Source: Guadua angustifolia
Lineage: Eukaryota; Streptophyta; Magnoliopsida; Poales; Poaceae
Direction of reading: 5' to 3'
Length of the DNA stretch: 64,000 nt
NCBI GenBank assembly: GCA_036346375.1
Contig: CM070508.1
Coordinates: forward strand, 16,052,852 to 16,116,851
Below, piece after piece: positions 56,046-64,000 of this stretch. The stretch's first letter is position 1. Each line of letters opens with the position of its first letter. The notes under the pieces were generated by a model. It saw nothing but the letters and a program-made list of their open reading frames with translations. It made no database searches and was not told where the DNA came from. The translations under genes and the position numbers were made by a program.

Positions 56046-56690
56046 GATGGTTGGCTTTGCCGATGCATCGATTTGGAAAAATTTACGGTGTGCATTTTAA
56101 GAGATGGCAGGTCAAAGTCACTCTGTGGCTTACAGCTATGAACGTCTACTGGGTTGCGGCTGGCAAACCTGAAGGAACCCTTACTCCTGAAAAGGAAAAA
56201 GAGTTCAAGGATGCCAACACACTCTTTGTAGGAGCCGTTCTTAGCGTTCTTACCGACCGTCTGTGCGATGTGTACATGCACATAACAGACGCGAAGGAGC
56301 TGTGGGATGCACTGAGTTCTAAATTGGTGCATCGAGCGGGTAAAGGAATCGTATGTCATGGAGCGAGATCACGACTACAAGATGGTTAATAACCGCTCTG
56401 TGGTCGAACAGGCCCATGAAATATAGTGCATTGTGAAGGAACTCGAACTCCTCAAGTGTACCTTACCCGACAAGTTTGTGGCAGGAGGCATTATTGCCAA
56501 ATTACCTCCTTCATGGAGGAATTTTGCCACTGCTCTGAAACATAAGAGACAAGAAATTTCTGTTGAGAGTTTGATCGCGTCTCTTGATGTTGAGGAGAAA
56601 GCTTGGGCTAAGGATGCACCTGCGAAGGGAGTCGAGGGACTGTCAAACGCCAATATGGTGCAATAGCACGGTAAGAACAAAGGGAAAAAC
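56046..56690 (+). pseudogene. Copia-1 gag
   Basis: Begins MVGFADAS, then after a frameshift reads FKRWQVKVTLWLTAMN, LFVGAVLSVLTDRLCDVYMH and, after a second break, LPDKFVAGGIIAKLPPSWR. This is the plant Copia gag (UBN2-type) pattern. An internal TAG near 56425 replaces an expected Gln codon. A zinc knuckle CYVCGETGH..KKC follows at about 56750-56795, itself containing a TAG. Confidence 0.8.
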
Positions 56691-59609
56691 AACAAAGCCA
56701 AACAGACCACAAACTTTAGGAAGAAGAAGATGAACAAAGATGATATGCCTTGCTATGTGTGCGGTGAGACTGGGCATTAGGCCAAGAAGTGTCCTCACCG
56801 CAAAGGTAAAAAGGCTGATCAAGGACAGAACTCAAAGTCTGTCAACGTGACCATTGGCAACACTGGAGATGGAACTTCTGGGTATGGTAATTTACCTACT
56901 GTTCTTTCAGTGAGTCAGTCCACCAGTTGGTGGATTGATACTGGTGCTAATGTGCATGTATGTGATGATAGATCAATGTTCTCTTCTTACCAGGTCGTTC
57001 GAGATTCTTCCGTCCTAATGGGGAATGGGTCACATGCTTTTGTTCGTGGTGTTGGCACGGTAGATCTGAAGTTTACTTCGGGGAAGATTGTGCAACTGAA
57101 GAACGTGCATCATGTCCCTTCAATAAATAAGAACCTGGTCAGCGGCTCCCTTCTCTATCGAGATGGGTTCAAAGTGGTGTTTGAGTCTAATAAAGTAGTC
57201 GTGTCAAAACATAGACTTTTTATTGGCAAAGGCTATGAGTGCGGAGGCTTGTTCCGCTTTTCCCTTTCTGATTTATGCAATAAAGTTGTGAACTATATTT
57301 GTGACAATTCTAATGGAGGTGAGGCTACTGTTTGGTACTCACGGTTATGTCATATCAATTTTGGTTGTATGTCACGGTTTGCCAGTATGAATTTAATTCC
57401 AAATGTTACTTTTGTCAAAAGTTCTAAGTGCCAAAGCTGTGTGTAATCCAAGCAACCTCGTAAACCTCACAAGGAAGCCTAGGAGAGACATTTGGCGCCA
57501 TTAGAACTCATACATTCAGATCTCTGTGAAATGAATGGTGTGTTGACGAATGGTGAAAAAAGATATTTCATGACTCTGATTGATGATGCTTCTAGATACT
57601 GCTATGTATATCTGTTGAAATCTAAAGATGAGGCTTTAGACTACTTTAAAATCTATAAGGCAGAGGTTGAAAACCAATTGGAAAGAAAGATCAAAAGACC
57701 TAGGTCAGATCGTGGTGGAGAGTATTTCTCTAATGATTTCGATTTATTCTGTAAGGAACATGGGATTATTCATGCGAGGACGCCTCCCTATTCACCCCAA
57801 TCAAATGGGGTTGCTGAAAGAAAGAACCGCACTCTAACTGATTTGGTTAATGCCATGTTAGACACTGCGGGATTATCTAAGGCATGGTGGGGGGAGGCCC
57901 TGTTGACCTCGTGTCATGTTCTGAATAAAGTTCCTTTCAAGAATAAAGAGAAAACCCCATACGAAGAATGGGAAGGGAGAAAACCATCACTCTTACTTGC
58001 GCACTTGGGGTGCTTGGCGAAAGTCAATGTACCAATAACTAAAAAGCGCAAGCTTGGATCTAAGATTGTGGATTGTGTCTTTCTGGGATATGCTCATCGC
58101 AGCATTGCCTATAGGTTTTTAGTAGTAAAATCGGAGGTATCTGACGTGCTTGTCGATACAATTATGGAGTCTCGAGATGCAACCTTCTTTGAGAACATCT
58201 TTCGAATGAAAGATGCACATAGCACTTCTAGCCAAACTCCTAAGATAATTCCCGAACCAACTACTCAAACTGAATATCCTGAGCAAAATCCTGAGGAAGA
58301 TGATAGTGAGGCTCCAAGGAGGAGTAAAAGACAAAGGACGGCTAAATCCTTTGGTGATGACTTCACTGTGTACCTTGTGGATTATACTCCCAAGTGTATT
58401 TCAGAAGCTTTTGCATCTCCAGATGCAGACTACTGGAAGGAAGTAATCCATAGCGAAATAGATTCCATTCTCGTTAACGGGACTTGGGAAGTCACAGATC
58501 TACCTCATGGTTGCAAACCTGTGGGTTGTAAGTGGATATTCAAAAAGAAGCTTAAGCCTGATGATACTATTGAAAAGTATAAGGCTCGGCTTGTGGCCAA
58601 GGGTTATACCCAAAAAGAAGGCGAAGATTTTTTTGACACTTATTCACCTATTGCTAGATTAACTACTATTCGAGTTCTACTTTCCTTGGCTGCCTCGCAT
58701 GGTCTTCTTGTTCATCAAATGGACGTTAAGGCAGCTTTCCTTAATGGAGAGTTGGATGAGGAAATTTACATGCAACAGCCTGATGGATTTGTAGTGAAAG
58801 GTCAAGAAGGCAAAGTGTGTAAGTTGTTGAAATCTTTGTATGGTCTGAAACAAGCTCCTAAGCAATGGCATGAAAAGTTCGATAGAACTTTAACATCTGC
58901 AGGCTTTGTTGTTAATGAGGCTGATAGGTGTGTATATTATCGCCATGGTGGGGGTGAGGGAGTTATTGTGTGTCTATATGTTGATGACATATTGATCTTT
59001 GGCACAAATCTTGATGTAATTACAGAGGTCAAGTCTTTCCTATCTCATAATTTTAATATGAAAGATCTGGGAGAGGCTGATGTAATTTTGAACATCAAAC
59101 TAATCAAAGATGAGAGTGAGATTACACTTTCGCAATCTCACTATGTGGAAAAGGTCTTGAACCGCTTTGGTTTCTTAGAGGGCAAACCTTCTCCAACACC
59201 GTATGATCCTAGCTTGATTCTTCGAAAGAATAAAAGAATTTCTATGGATCAATTGAGATACTCTCAGATAATTGGATCTCTCATGTACTTAGCTAGCGCT
59301 ACAAGGTCAGACATCTCATTTGCTGTGAGCAAATTGAGCCGGTTTACATCTAACCCGGGTGATGACCATTGGCGAGCACTCGAGCAAGTCATGCGCTACC
59401 TGCTAGGTACCATGAATTATGGGCTTCACTATACCGGGTACCCAGCAGTACTAGAGGGTTATAGTGATTCAAATTGGATATCCGATGCTGATGAGATCAA
59501 GGCCACAAGTGGATATGCATTCACACTTGGTGGAGGTGCTGTTTCATGGAGGTCTAGCAAACAGACCATTTTGACGCGGTCAACCATGGAAGCGAACTCA
59601 TTGCTCTGA
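56691..59609 (+). pseudogene. Copia-1 pol (protease, integrase, RT, RNase H), nearly open
   Basis: One reading frame runs from the zinc knuckle to 59609, broken only by TAG at 56778, TAA at 57444 and TAG at 57480. Protease active site: DTGANVHVC (about 56937). GAG-pre-integrase zinc region to 57443. Integrase: HSDLCEM, DDASRYCYVYLL, DRGGEY, SNGVAERKN (57500-57840). RT: KWIFKKKLKPDD, GYTQKEGEDFFDTYSP, MDVKAAFLNGELDEEIYMQQ, LYVDDILIF (58530-59000). RNase H: TRSDISFAVSKLSRF and GYSDSNWISDADE to 59609, where the frame is lost. Two of the three stops fit C-to-T or G-to-A changes. It is one of the best-preserved coding regions in the window but not autonomous. Confidence 0.9.
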
Positions 59610-59927
59610 CCACGACCCTTTGTTGAGGCGTAATGGTTGCGTGAACTCTTGATAGATCTTCCAGTGGTTGTAAAGCCGATTCCGGCTATTCTTATGAATT
59701 GTGATAATCAAACAATTATTATCAAAGTGAACAGTTCTAAGGACAACATGAAGTTATCAAGACATGTAAAGATACATTTGAAGTCTGTCAGGAAATTGAG
59801 AAACTCTAGAGTGATAGCTTTGGATTATATCCAAACAGCTAAGAATCTGGCAGACCCTTTTACAAAGGGTTTATCATGCAATGTGATAGACAATGCATCG
59901 AAGGAGCTGGGTTTGAGACCCACGTGA
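59610..59927 (+). pseudogene. Copia-1 RNase H C-terminal part, out of frame
   Basis: Continues RNase H in a shifted frame: WLRELLIDLP, MNCDNQTIIIKVNSSKDN, VIALDYIQTAKNLADPFTKG, ending at 59925-59927. The shift lies near 59600. Confidence 0.8.
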
Positions 59928-60476
59928 GTCATACCATAGTGGTAACCCAACCTATGTGATCGGAGATCCCGTGAATTAGGATCGGGAAGAACAAACTATT
60001 GGTTGGTCAAGGAGAGTATTTTTCTAATCCACTCCATTGAAGATGCAATACTCTCTGAATCAGATGGCGGGTTGGCTATTGCCTTAATGTGTTCTGCTGG
60101 CTTTAATTAGCAAAGATGTTGTCCTCTGAGCATTCTTGAAAGAACACACCTATCTGAGCTTGACTGTTGAAAGTCATGATCTATGAGACTTGGGTAATCT
60201 CTAGTAAGCTCATGAAGAGACCATGGAGTACGACTTATATGCTCCACCCGAGAGGTAGCCTATTGGCAGCCAAGTATCAGCTAAGGCTTTAAGTGAAACT
60301 CAGTTGCACAAAACTTGCAATTCAAGACTTAGTCCATTGTTCAAGTTGTGACTGAGTGTAATTTGGAGTCCTAGGTGCAATTCAAGGCATAGTCCATTGT
60401 CACTGAAATGCTGGTATATCAACAGTTTTGGGAGCAGGCAAAACTATCAATAGGACTTTGAGATCTGGTGGGGGAT
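59928..60476 (+). other. Copia-1 3' non-coding region
   Basis: Non-coding between pol and the 3' LTR. It contains a short repeated phrase (CAATTCAAG..TAGTCCATTGT at about 60320 and 60378) and ends in the polypurine tract GGTGGGGGA. Confidence 0.6.
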
Positions 60477-60670
60477 TGTTGGATTATTTGGGCCAAGCCC
60501 ATTTAATTGAGACAATAAATTCTAGAAAATCTCAAAGACCCACCTCATGAGGAGGCATGTGTACTAACAATAGTACCACATTGCTAGCCTAAAGTGGTGA
60601 ACACTATTTTATATAGTGGAGTGTGATCCACCATGGTAGAACCATGTGGGAGAAAGGGAGAAAGAATACA
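60477..60670 (+). repeat. 3' LTR of Copia-1, cut by Copia-2
   Basis: Its 194 bp match 55165-55358 and stop at AATACA where Copia-2 starts. The last five bases ATACA (60666-60670) are the predicted target duplication of Copia-2. Confidence 0.85.
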
Positions 60671-61251
60671 TGTGAGATCATGTGATGAAAAATTGGTTGA
60701 ATGGTGAAATTGGCATTGTAAAGTAACTTTGATTATAGCATGTGTGGTGCTTGTGCATGTGCCATGTCGAGAAAATTATTATGCTGGTGATAGCATGATG
60801 GATTCTGCTTGATGCAATGCACTCGTGTGAGTGGTTGCATGGATTGACCTTGAGTCAAGTCGTGGACTTGTGCTCGTGCACGGTTTGTGTGTTTATTCAT
60901 GTGCAGGTGTTGCTCGAGGGCGAACGTGGTCGATGACGGGATCGGAACTAGGTTCATGGAGGAACTAAGGTTCGGGACTAGATTCAGGGAGGAATCGAGG
61001 TCCTAGTGGTCGAGGATGTCATGCGAGACGTTCGGGCTAGAGAACATGCACATGAAGGCTGGTTAGTCACGTATGCGCAGCAGGTGGGCTGTTCATGCGT
61101 GCAAGGTTGCTGGTTAGTCACGTAATTACAGCAGGTGGGCTGTACATACGTGTAAGAGTTGTTTTTGGCCACGTTGGGCCAAGTTGAGATAGATACGAAC
61201 TCTTTCCATGTTGGAAGTAGAGTTGTAGTCAATCTCTGTTTGGTTACTCTG

Positions 61252-61260
61252 TATAAATAG
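61252..61260 (+). promoter_or_regulatory. TATA box of the Copia-2 LTR
   Basis: TATAAATAG lies 580 bp into the LTR. The repeats at 61491-62240 are downstream of it, so they would be in the transcribed leader. Confidence 0.6.
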
Positions 61261-61490
61261 AGGGAGGTGTCCCCTGTTTATTGACAGAGCGAGGGTTCAG
61301 GTTTTGAGGGTTTGTACTCTTGTGTTAGAGTACTTTAGACAATGAAATAAAAATCAATCTTCCAGAGAGTTTCTTCTTGCGGTTGTGATTTGCTCTTGGC
61401 TTCGACATAGTTGATCGATCACTTGAAGTTTTGTTCATCGCAACAGCAGTCACGAAGTTCATCACGGAGTTCGGTTCTTTGCAAAAGTAT

Positions 61491-62000
61491 CATCTTGCAA
61501 AGGTAATATCTTTTGATCCGTAGATCCGATCGGATTGATTCTTATTGAGTTTGATTCGTAATTGAATCTAGTTTCTATAGTTAAAATTTCATATCAATCC
61601 AACGGTTAGATCTTTGGCAATTCATGGTCGCCCAGATTGCTAACCTGGTCGCCAAACAGTAGATCGCTAATTGGTTTAGTCATCTTGCGAAGGTCATATC
61701 TTTTGATTCGTAGATCCGATCGAGTTGATTCTTTTTTTGTTCACTTCGTAATTGAGTCTAGTTTATATAGTTAAAATTTCACATCAATCCAACGGTTAGA
61801 TCTTCTGTAATTTGTGGTCGCCCAGATTGATGTCCTGCTCACCCGACTGCTCGCGTGGTCGTCCGGGTTCGATCATCTTGCGAAGGATATAACTTTAGAT
61901 CTGTAGATCCGATTGACTGATTCTTTTTGTGTTAGCTGTGGAATTAAGTCTAGTTTCTACAGTTAAAATTTCACATCAATCCAATGGCTGGATCTTCAGG
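61491..62000 (+). repeat. Three tandem units of about 190 bp in the Copia-2 LTR
   Basis: Units start CATCTTGC at 61491, 61681 and 61874. Each contains TAGATCCGAT, TCTAGTTT.TA.AGTTAAAAT and ACATCAATCCAA in the same order; the third is partial. Confidence 0.88.
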
Positions 62001-62398
62001 AATTTCTATTTTAGTGGATGTATATCGGTCTGCTCGCCCAGACTTTGCGCGTGGTCGCCCAACTGTTCACGTGGTCGCCCAACTTGCTCGCCCAAGTGCC
62101 AAACCGCCGCCCAAGTGCCCAACCTGCTCGCCCAAGTATCCTCTCTGCTCGCCCAGTGTCCCTCTTGGTCGCCAGTGCTCTACCGCCGCCAGTGCCCAAA
62201 CTGAGTCGCCCAAGTGTGCTCTTGTTAGCCCAAGTGCTCTCTGTCGCCTGCACTTCTAAACTGGTCTCCCAACTCCGTGAACCGGTCTTCAAGCAATTTG
62301 AGTTTGTATTGGGGTGTTTCAAAAAGGTGACGAGTAAGATTTTAGCTTCCGTGCAATCATTCACCCCCCCTCTGATTGACGCCACCCGATCCTACAAG

Positions 62399-62410
62399 TG
62401 GTATCAGAGC
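62399..62410 (+). promoter_or_regulatory. Primer-binding site of Copia-2
   Basis: TGGTATCAGAGC, two bases after the LTR, is complementary to the 3' end of initiator methionine tRNA, the usual plant Copia primer. Confidence 0.92.
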
Positions 62411-62421
62411 AAGGTTGAGGT

Positions 62422-63960
62422 ATGGCGTCAGATAAGTATGTTAATCGTCCTCCTATGCTTAATGATTCAAATTTTTCTTACTGAAAAAGTCGCATGCAAT
62501 CCTATATTGAAGCTCAAGGTAATGATGTTTGGCGCAAAGTCTCTACTGCATATGATGTTCCTGATATAGTCACTAATGATAATAAAGCAGATGTTGATTT
62601 AAATGCTAAAGCTAAAAACTTGATTTTTCAAGGAATCTCTGAAAAAGAATTTGATCGAGTTTCTCATTTACGTTCTGCACATTCAGTTTGGAAAACATTA
62701 TGTGATTATCATGAAGGTTCAACTAAGATTAAGAAAGTGCGCAAAAATATTTACCAAAAGGACTTTTCTGATTTTGTTATGAGACCAGGTGAATCAATTG
62801 ATGATCTTTACTCTCGATTTGAGAAAATTTTGTGCAATTTGCGTGGTGTTGGAGTTAACAATCCAGTAGAGGAGAATGCTAGTAAGATTTTGAGATCTTT
62901 GACTCCTGAATGGCGCATGGTTGTTACTGCAATCAATCAAACTGTTGATTTGGATACATTGACCATGGATGATCTGTATTCTAGGTTGAAAACTTATGAG
63001 ATGGATTCTTTATCACCTAGAGTGATAAAACCTCTACACATGCACTTGTTGCTAACCCCAAAGACGTCCTTCGGATTACCATCTTACATCTCCTTATGCG
63101 CATTAGCTTCTTTTTCAGATGAGCAGTTTGAGATGCTCCTCAAGAAGATCTTGTGCTCATTTCTTCACGCTATTTGTCAAAGCACTCAACAATGTGAGGA
63201 TGAGGAGGCGTGAGGCGCTACTTGTGGCCTTTCAAGCTGCTTTGAGTGTGGTCTTCCGGGCATATCAAAGCAAATTGTCCCAAGTTGAAAAAGAAGGAAG
63301 AAAGAGAACCAAAGACAACGCTTGACTCAAGGCGTACTACTCCTAAGCATTCCAATTTTGAAAAGTCGCTAAGAAAGTCTTAGCTGTCTTGGAGGAGTGT
63401 GATCTTAGTGATGTGGACTTTGAGAGTGACAATGAGCCACGGGACAAGAAGGAGATATCGATGATGACTTCACCGGCATGTGCTTTATGGCTAAAAGGGA
63501 TAGTGACAAGTGATTACGATTTTGATGAGGTAGGTCCCTCTTATGATGAACTTGAGTATGCTATGGTTAAATTAGCTTCGAACTTAAAAAATCTAAGAAG
63601 GCTCTTAAAGAAAAAGATCTAGAAATTGATAGTTCTAATTCGAAATTGCAAGGCTTAGATCTTTGATTCTCGATGATGATGCTCGTAAGTCATGTGACTT
63701 AATTCACGATGAGCTTGTTTCACTTAGGAAAGAACATGCTTTTCATTAAAGCAAGATAGGAAAATGAGAAACAAATGAAAAATGCTATTTGTTCAACCAT
63801 TGATCTCGCATGATTCAACTTCTTGTTCAAAATGCTCCATCTTTGGAATTGAAGTTACATGATGCAAATGCTAGAGTTTCTCAAATGACAGATGCCTTGT
63901 TCACTCATGAAGTTCTTTCCTGCTCAAATTGTCGAAAACAGAAAGGATAGTGGACGTTCC
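62422..63960 (+). pseudogene. Copia-2 gag with zinc knuckle and helical extension, broken
   Basis: It starts at ATG 62422 (MASDKYVNRPPMLN). A stop near 62483 falls where Trp is expected. The main open part reads SRMQSYIEAQGNDVWRK, LIFQGISEKEFDRVSHL, WKTLCDYHEGSTKIKK and ASKILRSLTPEWRMVVTAIN (UBN2 gag). A zinc knuckle CFECGLPGH follows near 63235 out of frame. After it come YDFDEVGPSYDELEYAMVKL and a Lys/Leu-rich helical segment, the usual Sirevirus gag tail. At least four frame breaks occur. Confidence 0.8.
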
Positions 63961-64000
63961 CTGTAACAATTGTTTAACTTTGTCTAGAAAGGTTGATTAC

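Larger units (their letters stand above)
55165..60670 (+). mobile_element. Copia LTR retrotransposon, 3' LTR interrupted at 60670
   Basis: The LTRs start TGTTGGATTATTTGGGCC at 55165 and 60477. They match over 194 bp with no indel, then diverge at 60670 because another element begins. The polypurine tract GGTGGGGGA (60467-60475) precedes the 3' LTR. Internal order is gag, zinc knuckle, protease, integrase, RT, RNase H, as in Copia. The pol frame is open for 705 codons. The 5' leader (55359-56045) is GC-rich and its exact LTR/leader boundary is unresolved, since the 3' LTR copy is cut. Confidence 0.9.
60671..62396 (+). repeat. 5' LTR of Copia-2 (1726 bp) with internal repeats
   Basis: Starts TGTGAG and ends GATCCTACA. 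A CACCCCCCCTCTGATTG block lies just before the end, as in the LTR at 5713-9009. A 50-bp repeat (GCTGGTTAGTCACGTA at about 61058 and 61110), three about 190-bp tandem units (61491-62000) and a CGCCCA-rich tract (62030-62240) lie inside. Confidence 0.85.
60671..64000 (+). mobile_element. Sirevirus-like Copia element (Copia-2), 5' part, runs off the window
   Basis: Complete 5' LTR (60671-62396), primer-binding site TGGTATCAGAGC (62399-62410) and a gag region to the window edge. The gag has a UBN2 domain, a zinc knuckle and a long helical C-terminal extension, which together with the long LTR points to the Sirevirus group. The rest of the element lies beyond 64000. Confidence 0.88.

Noticed and set aside
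62399..62410. tRNA gene fragment
   Set aside because: Only the 12 bases complementary to the initiator tRNA 3' end are present, directly after an LTR, so it is a primer-binding site.

Overview
This is nuclear DNA of a plant, most likely a grass (Poaceae). The evidence is GC-rich short genes with GT-AG introns, Copia and Gypsy LTR retrotransposons with grass-type organisation, a large CACTA DNA transposon, L1-type LINEs and Tourist-like MITEs. The window is mostly transposable element. I support only two host genes that look intact: a small conserved plant protein (1358-1660, minus, with a 5' leader exon and intron reaching about 3300) and a GASA/Snakin cysteine-rich peptide gene (12391-13003, minus, three exons). 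Decayed host material includes a second GASA copy (27050-27715), two tandem potassium-transporter (HAK/KUP) fragments (48505-49118 and 50187-50833) and a receptor-like-kinase fragment (47140-47645).

Layout. 1-5.2 kb: host gene and featureless spacer. 5.2-10.6 kb: LTR debris and the 3' end of a Sirevirus-like Copia element on the minus strand (LTR 5713-9009); this LTR holds a family of small stem-loops whose loop is constant and whose stems vary with complementarity kept. 10.6-11.3 kb: MITEs. 12.36-45.03 kb: a tandem duplication of [GASA gene + fold-back repeat + LINE]. Copy 1 was later split by a Gypsy element (14140-26012, target duplication AGTAC). Copy 2 was later split by a CACTA element (28298-41865, target duplication AAT). 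Each copy shows the empty site of the other's insertion. The duplication junction (LINE end at 27072, 11-bp filler, GASA side at 27084) is readable. 45-47 kb: spacer and another long fold-back repeat. 47.8-51.2 kb: a 1.7-kb tandem duplication carrying HAK fragments. 52.1-52.8 kb: sequence related to a leader intron inside the CACTA element. 53.9-55.0 kb: a Tourist-like MITE and a LINE remnant. 55165-60670: a Copia element with a nearly open pol frame; its 3' LTR is cut by a second, Sirevirus-like Copia element that starts at 60671 and runs off the right edge.

How the parts work together. The LTR retrotransposons encode gag, protease, integrase, reverse transcriptase and RNase H in their usual orders. 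The CACTA element carries a TnpD-type transposase, a second ORF with plant-transposase and Ulp1-like peptidase homology, and palindromic subterminal repeats. Nearly all of these coding regions are broken. The most unusual signals are the constant-loop stem-loop family, the internal CACTA array of subterminal-type repeats, the chimeric GASA copy, and recurrent differences at CAG/CTG positions between sequences that should match, which may be consensus error. All calls come from reading the sequence by eye; no alignment or database search was run.
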